A stretch of DNA of 64,000 bases from Chaenocephalus aceratus (lineage: Eukaryota > Chordata > Actinopteri > Perciformes > Channichthyidae). The notes under the pieces are model-generated. The model was given only the letters and a program-made list of their open reading frames with translations. It was not told the DNA's origin and searched no databases. Below, one piece after another: positions 11,138 to 23,600 of the stretch; the first letter of the stretch is position 1, and each line of letters opens with the position of its first letter. A program made the position numbers and the translations under genes. The stretch lies in contig CM043797.1 of NCBI GenBank assembly GCA_023974075.1, positions 14,122,178 through 14,186,177 of the forward strand, written 5' to 3'.

Positions 11138-14100
11138 AGACTTAGCTCTGACACTTCAAAAACAAACATCTGCCTTTGTCTCTGCCACCTTACCCCAGCT
11201 GGGAAGAACAATACAAACAACTAAAATGACTTTGCGAGAAAGAATAGAAAAGAAAAACACCACGCACTGGTTTAGAGAAATAAAAACAACAAAACACCTT
11301 TTGGGGTTTTTTTAAATAAAAAAAAGGAGAACAATCCCAGGTTAAATGCTTGAATTTAAAAAAAAAAAGAAGAAAAGAAACAGAGCTTTTCAGTTATTGT
11401 GTACGCATACAGTTTGTAGAAACAGTTTAGGAGCTTGTTGAATCAGAAACATTTACCAAAGTACCCCTAACAAAACACACAATCTATCAGAACTGCCCTT
11501 CAACAATCTACAACAATTACACAAGCAGATTGAAATGTGGACCGCACAGAAGGAACATGACAAATATGTTCCCACATGGGGGTTGGGTAATAATGCCTCC
11601 TCCCGTGGAAACAACCCCTGCCAGCCAAGAAATGAATCCAACCCGCATCATCCTTCCTATTTCTTCCCTGTCCATCTCTGCTACTTGTCAGTCATTTAAA
11701 ATAGCAAAGGATCAGCCTTGCCGCTCACCTTAACAGCAGTATCTGAATACTTTACAATTGTGATTATTTATCGCTCCTTAATATACAACCCTAATTCTTG
11801 CATATGAATATCATACAATTTCTTCTTTCAGGGCTTATTGGCTCCATTCCCCATGCTGTCATGGAATGTTAAATCTCCACAGAGCTCCTATTAATGTGTG
11901 ATTAACTTTTGATGCAGCTCTGCACCACGCCGAAAATTGAGTACTTAAGTAACATGACTGCAGCGAACAAAGCCATCGGTTTGGGGCTCGCTCCATTTTC
12001 TCATCGCTCCGTCGTTCTCCGTGTCGACATTCCTGCTGACTGGACCCCCATCCATCAGTAGAGATACATTTCCTCTCGCTCTGTAATGATCCCTGAAGAG
12101 TATTAAAATACGACTCACTGACTCGCATCTAATTAGGAAACAATTAGTAATATTAAGGCACAGCCCTACACTAGCAGAGACTGCCCACCGCCCCGGAGAG
12201 TCACCGTTTGTGCTTTCTATATATTACGCACCACACACTTCATTTCTCTGCCAATCCGGTGCAGGTCATGGGTGCAGAGGTGCAGTGGCCATGCCAGGTT
12301 AATGACCCTCACACTGTTGTGCTTGCAATGTACTACCAGGAGAGGAAGAGCTGCTGAAAAGAACATTATTACAGTCGTTCCAATAATCCCTCTAATAGAT
12401 CCAAGACACTACATTTAGCGTGTTCCATACAACAACACTCTGCTGAACAGAGTAACCATACACCAGAGTTGTTCAGATGAAAGATAAAATCAGATATCCG
12501 TATCAAAAACTGGTTTAAAGTAAGTTTACACATACGAGGAATTTTCCTTGGTGTATATGGTGCAAATATAAACACAGGTTAATCCAATGTGTCTGTGTCC
12601 CTTTGAAATGATTTCTGATAATCCATAAGCAATAAACCTGCTTTTCCGTTTCCAGATGTCAGAGCGAGAGATAGGTTCGCTCTCATGCAAAACTGCATGC
12701 ACATAGCTCTCATTTCTCAATGGTAAGGTGTGTGTGTATGTGAAAATTCCCCTTCGATTATATTGGCTCTAACGGTCCGAAAGAGATGTCAATCACCAAA
12801 ATCGACCAATGAGTTCCAGAGAAACGGTAAAAACGGCCATTTCCACCCAAATCACCTCAGAGGTGGAGTTGTTTTTGCTAAACCTCTCTAAAAAGGTCAA
12901 ATGTCACTTGTTTTGCATCAATCTTGTTACAGGGTACTTATTATATGTTGTACTTTGGATTCCTAAAGCTTTTAGTCTACCTTACCATCATCCAAGGTTA
13001 GTTTTCACTATAAGTAAAAAATAATTGTTGGACGGACACTATAATTTACAGTTTTTTACTATGTTCAATCTGAATTTTCTTTAAAATAAAAAACATCTAT
13101 ATTGATTCTGACTTCTCTACATCCAACTCACAGGTTTATCATTACTTTGAGAAAAAAGATTATTAATGTTCCCCTTTTAGAAATGTAGTTATGGTCATTT
13201 GTTCTGGAAATGTCATTTTCGAGCCTGAGACCTGAAAAACAGGCTCAGTGTTTAACAGGTTAAAGAATATAAATTGTAAGAGCGACAGGGTTAGTGGTAA
13301 AACAAGTATAACAACTATTTTAAATGATCAAATGAAATATGTGCTGTATTGATATGAAAATTGGAAAGCTGTGCGGAAATTAAAATGAGCTGCACCACGT
13401 CTTGGACTGAATGTAGCAGCAAAGAGAGATGTCGTCAATGAGACAAGAGAAGATTTAAAAATGGTCAATGTCATAACCTAAATGAGGTCAAGGTATTCAT
13501 GCCCAGCAGCCATTAGTCTTGCTCACAGAGGTTTTACTGTCTGGCTGTGTTAAATGAATACTGTTCGGTATGCCTAAGACACCTGCAGCCACAGACAGGG
13601 CTTCTACAGCCTGACACGGCCAGAGAACTTTCTCGGGCTGCCAGAGTTCATTGCCTTTGCCTTCACTCACTACTTTACAGCAGCAAAAGGGGACCTTTAC
13701 GTAGGAGCCCCTGGACCATGCGCCAGTGCTTAAGTTCCTGACAGTCTCAGTGCCAATCACTGCCTGGTTTGACCTGACTGCAAACACAGACCCCCACCCA
13801 GTGCATTAAGGGTCTTAATTAACTCAGCTGCGACCCAATAAAACACCTTGGTGCCTGTGATATGTTAGGATAACAGCAAATAATACAGTGCATGTCTCAA
13901 AAACATGTTGGAATATACATGATGTTCCAATGAGACACTGACACTGTACCTCAGCCCAGGGCCGGATTAGTACCTGCAGGGGCCCCTGGGCACTGAGCGC
14001 TCATGGCCCCCCCCCCAACCCAACAAGTAACACCACGCCTACCCAATCCTACCAACATGACCAATATTTAGAATTTTCAGTCAATCTGGCATGTCAAATC

Positions 14101-14417
14101 GCACACCTATTTGTCAAAAGCAGGGACGCAGCCACATAGTTCAACCAAAGTAGGTCTAGCCTTTTGCCCTTTTAGTCAAACATCACAAGACAAAATACAA
14201 TGGATAAGATTCCAAGACAGTGTATGGCTCAGGAATACCTAGGTAATATCACTCAAAACCTCAGAGTAGCACCCGACTTAATGCCAACATATGACTGGCT
14301 GGCTGTACACGTACATGAGGAGTTGTATTAGTTACAAACATTGAGAGTTACAAAAGTATAATATGTAGTGAAATGGTGTGGTTGCTCAACTAAGTGATCA
14401 GTATATGTGATGGAAGA

Positions 14418-14425
<8 letters not shown>

Positions 14426-14497
<72 letters not shown>
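14426..14497. repeat. (GT)36 microsatellite inside the hAT element
   Basis: This is a 72-bp uninterrupted GT tract downstream of the broken transposase gene, followed by GA-rich sequence (gagagggagagagagtgag). Confidence 0.95.
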
Positions 14498-14504
<7 letters not shown>

Positions 14505-14579
14505 AGAGGGAGAGAGAGTGAGCGTGTGTGAGAGACAGAGTGAATGAATGAGTGTATGAGAGACAGTGGATCTTACCTT

Positions 14580-17083
14580 TTAGAAGTGTTTCTTCCTTGC
14601 CTTTCTCTTTGAAAAGTCTGTGATTAGGTCATCAAAATCCAGATCCCTCACAAGATCAGACTCGATGGCCATCAAAGAAAGGGCTGAAAGTCTCTTCTGA
14701 GCCATGGTTGTCCTAAGTTAATTTTGTATGCGTTTAAGCTGTGAAAAGGACCTCTCACCCTCGCAGTTGGTTACAGGTAGTGTGAGAAAAATCCTGAGCG
14801 CAACAAAAACATTGGGGAATGTTGTCTGTAGTCCATGTTTAAGCACCACCTGCAGTCTGTTTGCAGGAGTTTTATCTGGCTCTGTGCTGACACAAGCCCT
14901 AAACTGGATCAGCTCATCTCCTACTGACTTATCCAAGTCAGTAGGAGATGACGAGGAGAGAATATTGGCCTGTCTGCGGAGATCAGTGTCATCACAGCAC
15001 ATGTCAAATAGGACTCCAAAGTGATCATTTATGACTTTCTATGCATCCAGGCGTTTGCTAAATCCTGAGAGCAACCTGTCAATAATGACATTGAATATCT
15101 CAACCTGGAATTTTGTACTGCCAGTCAGTACCACCTCGTGCTCCACTGTCTCGTCATCAAATACTCGTCTTTTACCAACACGGTGAGTCTCATGCTGGTA
15201 TGTCTGTGTCCCGCCGTGACGGCCCGGGCAGACGTGTCAAAGTCCGAAAATCCCTCGTAGTGATGCAACATAAGTGCGCACCGATTCCAAAAGTCGCACA
15301 GCTGTCATTAGGTCGATGTCTTTCTTTTGCAAGCCAGTGCTCGTAAGCTTGAATCGGTGCAGTACAGTGTCCCAAAATATTGTCAGCAGTCTCTAGTTTC
15401 CCAAGTTTGCCACACAGCGCAGAGGCCTCTCGCCGTGTGTTCTGGCGCTCTTCGTCATCAGCCGCCAACATTTGTAAAGCCCCTCTTATTGCAGTGTAAT
15501 TCTCACAAAGAGCTCTTGTGGAGTCTCCTCTGCAGCTACATCTCCTACAGGAGAGAGATTTGAGCTTCAGTGTGATGTTTTCAGTGAACACTTTATTCCA
15601 TCGGTGGGTAGAAGCAGAGCAAAAAGCATAAAGTGCTTGAAGTATATCAAAAAACTGGCTTGCTTCACGACAACTACTTTCAACACAGTTGACACCAACC
15701 AAATTCAAGGAGTGTGCTGCAGGGAATGTAATGTATGAGTGGGTTGCTTTTGTTGAGATGAGCTTGCAGCCCATTATATTTTCCTGACATGTTGGATGCG
15801 TTGTCATAAGCCTGGCCACGGCAGTTTGAGAGATCCAGCCCCATATCAATGACCATCTTCATCACGTAGTCAGCCAGACTTGACCCAGTGTGACTATGAA
15901 TGGGTTCAAATCCAATAAATCTCTCAATGACTTTTCCTTTCTCACTCACAAATCGGAAAACGAAAGTTAATTGGTCGACGTGAGACATGTCAGGTGTAGA
16001 ATCTACGATGACAGAGAAATACCTTGCTCGCTGTAGTTCTGTTGCTATTGCTTCCTTTGTTCTGTCACCCATCAAACCAATAAACTCCTCACAGATAGTT
16101 GATGACAAGTATGAAGTCCTACCACGTCCCTTCTGGCCAAACTTCTGCAAATGATCCTTTAAAAATGTATCAAACTGCGCGAGCAGCTCCAGGATTCCCA
16201 GGTAGTTCCCGTTATGTGCGGATCCTAAAGGTTCGTCATTTCCCCGGAAAAGAAGCCCCCTCTCACTCAAGAATTTAATCACCGCAACTACACGTCTCAA
16301 TACATCCTTCCAGTACTGACTTTCTGTGTCGACCTGCATCCCTAGAGAAGCATCCACAGTGCCCATGAGTTTAGTGCGATGCATAAGTGAAAGTATGCAT
16401 TTTCTGTGCTCACCACTCGTCTCATGTTCCGTTATCCTCTCGGGATGCTTCCAATCACTAAAGCCGAGAACAAATGCATTACTGTGGCTGTGAGTGGATA
16501 CAAGTTTGCAGGCAAAACAATAAATTGCTCCGGTAGATGGAGAATAAATAATCCAATCTACGATTTCTCCATTGTGAAGCTGTCTGGTCAGCATATCATT
16601 GGTCAGTGAGCGTGTCCGGCCGCTAGCATCGGTCTCCCTCCGAGATGCTGGATACTTCGTTGCCCGATTATGAAAGTATGAAACCTCTTTCATCAAAGTC
16701 TCCTCCCGGACATCTCCAGCAATTAATTCCCATGGTGCAGGGTCCTGAGAGACACAGGGAACTTCCGATGAACTCAAACCTTCACCCTGCTCTGTGACGT
16801 CCTCGTCAGGCTCGTCTTCATCTTTATCTTCCTCTTCTACTCGCTGCTGCGTTAGCATGCTAGGTTCAAGGCTAACATTGCTCGCGAGCTCAACAACATC
16901 CTCTGTGACCGCCGCCACTGTTCCTTGTGGTTGTTGCTGGCCTATTTCGTCACTTTTTGCTTTTTTGAAAAAGCTATTTATTGTTGGCACATTTTTTAAT
17001 GCAGCCGCCACTATCTCTTCTTTTTCTTTCTTTTTCTTTCTTTTCGCAGCCCCGCTGGGCGTTTGGCTACCGGCACCATCCAT
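14580..17083 (-). pseudogene. Decayed hAT transposase (TTF-type zinc finger, DUF4371, hAT dimerisation)
   Basis: The start codon is at 17083. The N-terminus is lysine-rich (KRKKKKEKEE) and is followed by an acidic linker. Then comes a TTF-type zinc-finger region with CFAC, a DW motif and a later HE..SGEH, and then a DUF4371-like core (VIVDSTPDMSHVDQL, AYDNASNMSGKYNG) that carries acidic catalytic-type residues. The first frame stays open to 15680. The match continues in a second frame from about 15725, and leaves that frame again near 15390. A third frame carries the C-terminal hAT dimerisation motif (TNCEGERSFSQLKRIQN). This is followed by an in-frame TAA at 14718-14720, and beyond it a conserved tail runs to a stop at 14580-14582. 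There are thus at least two frameshifts and one nonsense codon. It is a former transposase, not a host gene. Confidence 0.88.
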
Positions 17084-17399
17084 TTTTTCTGCTCACGTGA
17101 CAAAATGTGACATGAGTGAGGCTGTGATTCGGCTATACACTGCCGCCGCGTAGTAATACATTTGAGCGCATCCATAGTGAGACCTACAGTACAGAGACGG
17201 TTTAGAAAATATATTAATTTGACCCTATAGAAAAGCTGTGTTATTTATAGCGAAGAGTGAGTGTCATTTTTTTTTTTTTTTTTTAATCTTGTCACTGAGG
17301 GCCCTCTTTGCTCAAGGGCCCCTGGGCACTTGCCCAGGTTGCCCATATGGTTAATCCGGCCCTGCCTCAGCCACATCATAGACCCTATGCATTACATTA

Positions 17400-17635
17400 A
17401 AGCACACAATGTACACAATATCTTGTTTTTCATTACTGCACATATTTTATTCCAATTCTCTCTCAATGTAAATACTGCAATCTTTTACTGTATTTTTTTA
17501 TATTTTGTCATGTTATTATAGTTTTCTTAAAATAGTAATTTTTGTTTTACTTTTATGTATGCACCACAACACCAAATCAAATGCCTTGTACGTGTCAACC
17601 TACCTGGTAATAAACTGTGATTTAAGTTAAATTCC
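17400..17635 (+). mobile_element. Non-LTR retrotransposon 3' tail (degenerate)
   Basis: The block ccttgtacgtgtcaacc followed by ctacctggtaataaa resembles the widely repeated fish LINE 3' ends of the form ccttgtatgtg...ttggcaataaa. Upstream is T-rich sequence. There is no coding remnant and the 5' limit is a guess. It begins just after the hAT target duplication. Confidence 0.4.
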
Positions 17636-20600
17636 TAAGGATTCAGATATCATAAACCAAATTCATTCAACATTTCCACGCTGTATTTTGTAAAACATAA
17701 TAAAAGTGGTTCAGGTGCCAGATGTAAACCTTACATCAAAACCCTAGTTCAAAGAGTGACATTTATTAACAAGGGAGAACCGATAACAGTGTGGTAGTCG
17801 TGTGAGAGACAGGTGCAGAAGAGCAGCAGAAACATGTGGGCAGACAGCTATGCATCAATAGATGTTTTGTTATCATCGCGACAACTTCCAATAAATAAGC
17901 AACTAGGTGTTTTATGCTGTACTCAACAACTTTGAGGAGACATGAATTTTGACAGGCAGACAGCGGCTGTTGCAGAGATACAGCGTGAGATCCAGGGTGG
18001 GGTCTCCTGCTATGGGACCACCCTGAGCTTTTAGCTAGACACTGACTGCAAAGCAACTAAGGGAGTAAGCCTAAACTGTGGGTGGGCAGTATGACAAACA
18101 TATATTTGATTTCAGAAATATCATTTTTTTATCAAAATGATATATTGTGGCAATAAATAGCAATATAGTACATTTTCTGTGAATTCAATTTGGATCTAAT
18201 ATAAGCAGACCGAAATGTTTACACACATGCAAAAATCCTGGAAATCCAATATATCCAGGAAACAGTCCTGTTTATTGATTTGCAGCATATCGCACGGTTC
18301 TACACAACAAATACATATATTACGTTGACAGTTTACGGGAAACATATTAAATAAAGATATACCGGTTCACACATTTAAAACGTCCCAAGGTAGCCTGAAG
18401 CTGCGTCAGTGAAGCTGCATAGTGAAAAACATCATGTCAGAGAGTATTGAATGTTTGCAAACTATGAGGTAAGATAAGCATTAATATAAAACATGTTATG
18501 CCTTTAAACCATGTCAAGGCACATTCTCATCTAAGTTTGCTTCTACAGTTTGTCTTCAAACTATTTTTTTAATCTACAGTGTCAGTATCACTTCAGTAGT
18601 AATAATATAGCTTAACTTGTATTTACCGGGTCATTTATACTAATAAATATAAACAATATTGGCAATGACAACTTGTCCAAATGGCTTAGACTGTGTCAGA
18701 CTAAGAGTCTAAACCACAACAATATTTGATTTACAATTATAGAAAGACAGGGAAAGGCAAATCCTCCCATTTTAAAAAGCTTTATAACTTCAAATATGTT
18801 TTTATTTATTTTCTGTCAGTCAAATAATCAATTTAGCACCTACCGTAATTGTTTCAGTGCTAAAATCAATAAATAATTAGAAACTTCACAAGGATTTGTT
18901 GATACACCTTGTGCTCCAAAATAGGTCTGACAGCCGCTGTATATTATGTTAATGTGATCAATGTGCGTATGCATGTCTGTGTGCTTCTGCTCGTGTTCAT
19001 CTGTTGACTAACAGTGGAGGCAGGAGGGAACATCAGTGCAGTTGTTTAATATATACACGCCCACACTAACTGAAATCATTAATGTAGAATTGCCTGTTAA
19101 TGCAGGATCACGCATCGGAACTATAAGCCTAATCTCAGTGATCCAGTTTTCTATATGAGAGGCAGAATCCGTCTTCATCACTGCACCAATATACAGAGGT
19201 ATGTTTAAATAATGCCTTTATTTGAGCATGGTTGTCAGGCATAGGGAGAGTCAATTAAGTGAGGTAAATAGAGAATATCATTTGGAGAAAGGATGAAGTC
19301 AAGTGAAAAGAGAATTGAGTAAGAAGAGTCAACATCTTTCATCTGGAGAGTCCCCTCTCTTTGCCTACAACCGAGCTAATCTTTTTAATTTGGCATCCAA
19401 TTGCTTTACATTCCGAAGCTATACATAGAAATCAATATACATACTCAAGGAGAGAAAAGTTCTTCAAAAACACAACCTTGTAAATAAAGTCTACGCATAG
19501 CTTCTTAAATGCACTGCACACCCACAACAGAGAGCAAGATGAAGCAGATGTGCGACTCCACAGTGACAACAGGAATTATCTGTTTGCTTAAGGACTACAG
19601 CTGCAGGCAGCATCTATAAAATATGTACTTTATTTGCAGACGAGCGGTGAAGAAAAAAACAAACATCTTCGGTGCCTGTCCTATACCGTCAACTGAAAGC
19701 ACACAGGACGCAGAGGAATGACTCAGAGGCTCAGGGGGGGCTGAGTGTCATCATCAAACAGCTACTCATGTTTTAAAATGCAGATTGCATTGAATCTTTA
19801 TTTTATCAAAGCGCACGCCGCACGGCGGTCTGCAAAGGACTTACGCATTCAAGATATACCGGTATCATTATTAGATGCAAATGCTACATTCAAAACTAAA
19901 TATTCCACAATGACACCAGGGCAAACAACAACAGAATCTGTAACACTACACTGACAGCTGCGTAGTAGCATCCGTCAGGGGTGTGTGAAAGGTTGGCTGT
20001 TTGGCAGAGCAGTAAAATGTTGCGTAACTTGCTCCTGGTACCAGTTTTGTTATACAGTGTAGGTGGAGTGGAATTCACTCCAAGATGGGATGTTCAAAGC
20101 TTTTGTTATATTTTCAGATTGTTAGATTGTGTTGATTTTTGTACTGACTGTTCCCACCGCCATCGAAGGCCTGGCTGTGCATTCCTGTTCTTCTAACTGT
20201 TATCATTGTATTGGCATGTGGACGTCAAAGAGAAATGAAGGGCTGTAATTTGGTGTGGGCACATTGAACATGATGGTATTTCTTTGAGGCTTTGTTCCTC
20301 ACTCGACTTACTCAACAAAAATCAGACGCCTTTTAAGTTTGCTTCACTTTCATTATACGTTCTCCAATCAGCAGACATCTAATTGCACAGATTTAAAAAA
20401 AGGAGATAATGAGAGCGATGTCAGGTAGGCAGGTTTAAGATTAATGTCTGATTCTTACCAGCATCTGTCAGAAACGACAGCTTTCATGTATGAAGGCCTT
20501 CTTTCAGTTGAATAACTCTCTTTAGAGACGTCTGGAGGAGACGGGTACGTTCCTTCTCCAGTGACTCATTTTAGTACTGACACACAACTGTCTGTGTGCA

Positions 20601-23600
20601 CGTGCTGTTTAAATTGGTCACTTATTTTTTCACATTTTAAACATGTAATATTAACTGATTGTGTAAAACCGGGAAAGCAATTATAATGAATCATGAGCAG
20701 AGTGCACTTAGTAGTTCTCAGTGAAAATGGGCCATGAGTTTTCAAGTTGCTTAGTCTTGAACACTAAGTCATAATAACTAGTTCACACTGTAGCAAGCAT
20801 TAAGGATGTATTGTACGTCCTTTGAAAAGGGGAAAAGAAAACAGTTGGTTTTCTAAATAAGCCTATTACGCCAAACCTAATACAAATAATGGCCATTTAA
20901 TTGAGTTATATGGGCCTACAAGGTACTTTAGCTGACAGCGTACCTTCATTGGATATCTAATAGCTTTTAAATTACCTGAGCATCATCAATTCCCTTTTCA
21001 GCATTTCAACTTTGTCCTGCTAATGATGTCCTGTTCTGGAGGCCATGTATTTACAGCAACACAAATGTTCACTAGTGGGAAGCATGTTGTCCAAGAAATG
21101 TTGTGCGATACAAAGGCTTTAGAGCTGCTAAACCCATGAAAGGAGGTTTGATGCTATTTTTGATTTTTTTTCCTAACTGGCTGGCGGTATTTGAGCTCTG
21201 CCATGACTGATTAAATGTGCCCTCTTGCCTTCTATATCACTGCTCTTGGTTCGGATTGAACTTCAAAGTCTCTGGCAAGGCAGGGTAAGTCCTGCCTTTG
21301 TGTCACTGACAGCCTTAGAAATTCTACGTCTTTGGGACTGAAGGAAAAAAAGCCCTTTCGTGACATTCCTGTAATGTAAGATGATGAAAGATGTGGGAAT
21401 AGTATTACAGACCAACAAAATGGCTAGGAATTGTTGATGATGATAGACAGTATACTTAAAAAAACAATATTAAAATCTGAAAATCTAATTTCTATTAGGT
21501 CAGGATGGACAAGGTTGCGAAATACATATGTGATATTAGGATATGTAGTATATCCATTGAGGGCAAGGCAGTCATTTAGTAATTCATGTAGTACATTTAG
21601 TACCGTGAATGTTCAGGTATTTCATTTAATGGTTCTCATCTGTTTTTTATCTTTAAATAATGTTTCAGACAAATTTCAAGAAACATTTTCGAAGTTGTAA
21701 TCCTCAGTTTTGAGATAGTACTGGTTATCTAGCCCAACAGGACAGCCAATAGGACTATATTAGAATATAAATACAGCGTCTCTCAACTGGGTTGGTTTAA
21801 GTCACTCAATTTTGTACATGATGTGAACTATGAGCCTGGAATTTGAAATATATAAAACATTTGATCAAAAAATATATATAATAAATTAACACTTCTGCCA
21901 AAACAACTATACAGAAACTGAGTGACTATAAATCTGAAGGTCTCCTTAGTGTTAGACAAAACATGTTCAACTATCCAGTACAAATATAATGTAATGCCTT
22001 TACATTAGGCTCAGAGCATACTTTTCACATATTTGTAAGATATGACCTGATCAATAAAGGAAAAGGACTTCAAAAGGATTTACATATCAGACTGTAAGTT
22101 ATCATTATGAGGCTTAACAAAAAGGAAATGATGCTGTAAAATGATCTAAAGTCACTATATTGCCAGATATGTATAAGATAAATATCATGTTCTAATTGAC
22201 TGCTATGTTTTGTCATCACAAGTTATAGCTGTATGTGTTCCGGTAATAATTATAAATATCAGATCTCTCCAGGCAGTACAAACAAGATTGCTTCATTTTC
22301 ATTGTTGCATTATGATTCCCAAATTGACATAATTGTTTTCTATTGCACAGCTGTAAGCCATAACTAGCCTTTTATGAAATTACCACTTGATAGGTGATCT
22401 CATCTCACAATAAAATAAATAAAATGAGACAAAGCTCAGAGGGACAGTTTTGAAAAAGTCATAAGCCTAACGCTGCAAATGCAAGAGATACCCTGCATTG
22501 TAATTATATGTGTCATCTGCAGAGTTTGGGTTTTCACTTTTTAATTAAGCAAAATCAAGGTATTTGTTGATTGTACACGTCTACCCAAGGTTATGCTAAA
22601 AGCATGCCTGCTGCAATATTACCATGATTTCCCCAGGTGATGCAGTTTTATTAGTTTTTCAGGCAAACTGTAATTGTGCAGGGCACTACACTATATACTA
22701 GTCTAACAGCCAACGCTGAACTACACAACAAGAACAACGCAAACGGACACAGACACATTTGCAGAGGAAGTGGGAAAAGAGCTTTTATGAACCAACATTG
22801 GAAAAATAATTAAAAATACTCTGACGGTGCCGTTTACCATACTAGGAATCAATACTATAATAACAGAGAGTGAACATAATGCATAATAAGGTTGAAAACG
22901 AATTGTAAATACCCATAAATGTTTTTTTTATAGACATGACTATTACTGAGGAAATGGAAATGATATTTGTGTGATAAAAAAGCATTACCACAGAAGGCAC
23001 AACATTTATATCAGCACTCTAAACCCATTACTTACAACTCCATACGCTCTTTAAGAGATATCGAATGCCAAATTACAAATGGAGGGTTTGAATACATTCA
23101 GAAAACAGGCAAAACAAATCATTGGTCATTAATGCAGACTTTGCAAAACCTTGCCAACAGATCCGTTTGGATGTTAGAAATAGTTGTAAATAAGTTATTA
23201 ATATCAAATGAGCAGTTATCACCACTCCCATAAACGTTGTTGATGCTCACAGACCATGAGCCACAGATAGATCAAACCTCTCTAACCCGCACTCCTCCTC
23301 AGCATGGAGGAGGAACATATCCAACCACTAGTACTGATGCCGGTGGCTTTGCAGAGTATCACCTCGGAAGATGAAATGCAGCAAGAGTGGCTGAGACGAG
23401 AGAAAGCACACTCCCCAGATCATCCTCCACACACAGCCCGGCCTGGCTTATGCCACTCTCATCCATCCAGTCCACTCTATTTCTGTGGGTTGGAGAAACA
23501 GTGTGCCCTGCAATCACGCCGAAGCACGCCATCTGTTACGACTTCTCTGTGACAAACACAAGACTTAATCAGACTGGAAATCAACTCAACTTTCTTCTGT

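Larger units (their letters stand above)
13957..17364 (-). mobile_element. Full-length hAT DNA transposon, ZMYM1/DUF4371 type, with 8-bp target duplication
   Basis: The left end reads cagggccggatta from 13957, and the right end is its exact reverse complement, taatccggccctg, ending at 17364. This gives 13-bp perfect terminal inverted repeats, with a further shared subterminal block (ggggcccctgggcac) on each side. The element is flanked by identical 8-bp direct repeats, cctcagcc at 13949-13956 and 17365-17372. This is the hallmark of hAT transposition. It is 3408 bp long and carries a transposase-like gene on the minus strand (14580-17083) that is broken by frameshifts and a stop. A GT microsatellite lies in its 3' part. 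Confidence 0.95.

Noticed and set aside
10905..11138. 77-codon frame beginning in the CA tract and running into the tenm4 exon
   Set aside because: It is a Val-Cys repeat frame, out of frame with the teneurin peptide.
12770..13265. Possible repeat ending in gcctgagacctgaaaaacag and aacaggttaa
   Set aside because: It resembles a common fish repeat end, but no opposite terminus or target duplication could be found, so it is not annotated.
18060..18400. AT-rich stretch with gtgggcagtatgacaaa, possibly a transposon terminus
   Set aside because: There is no inverted partner and no flanking duplication.
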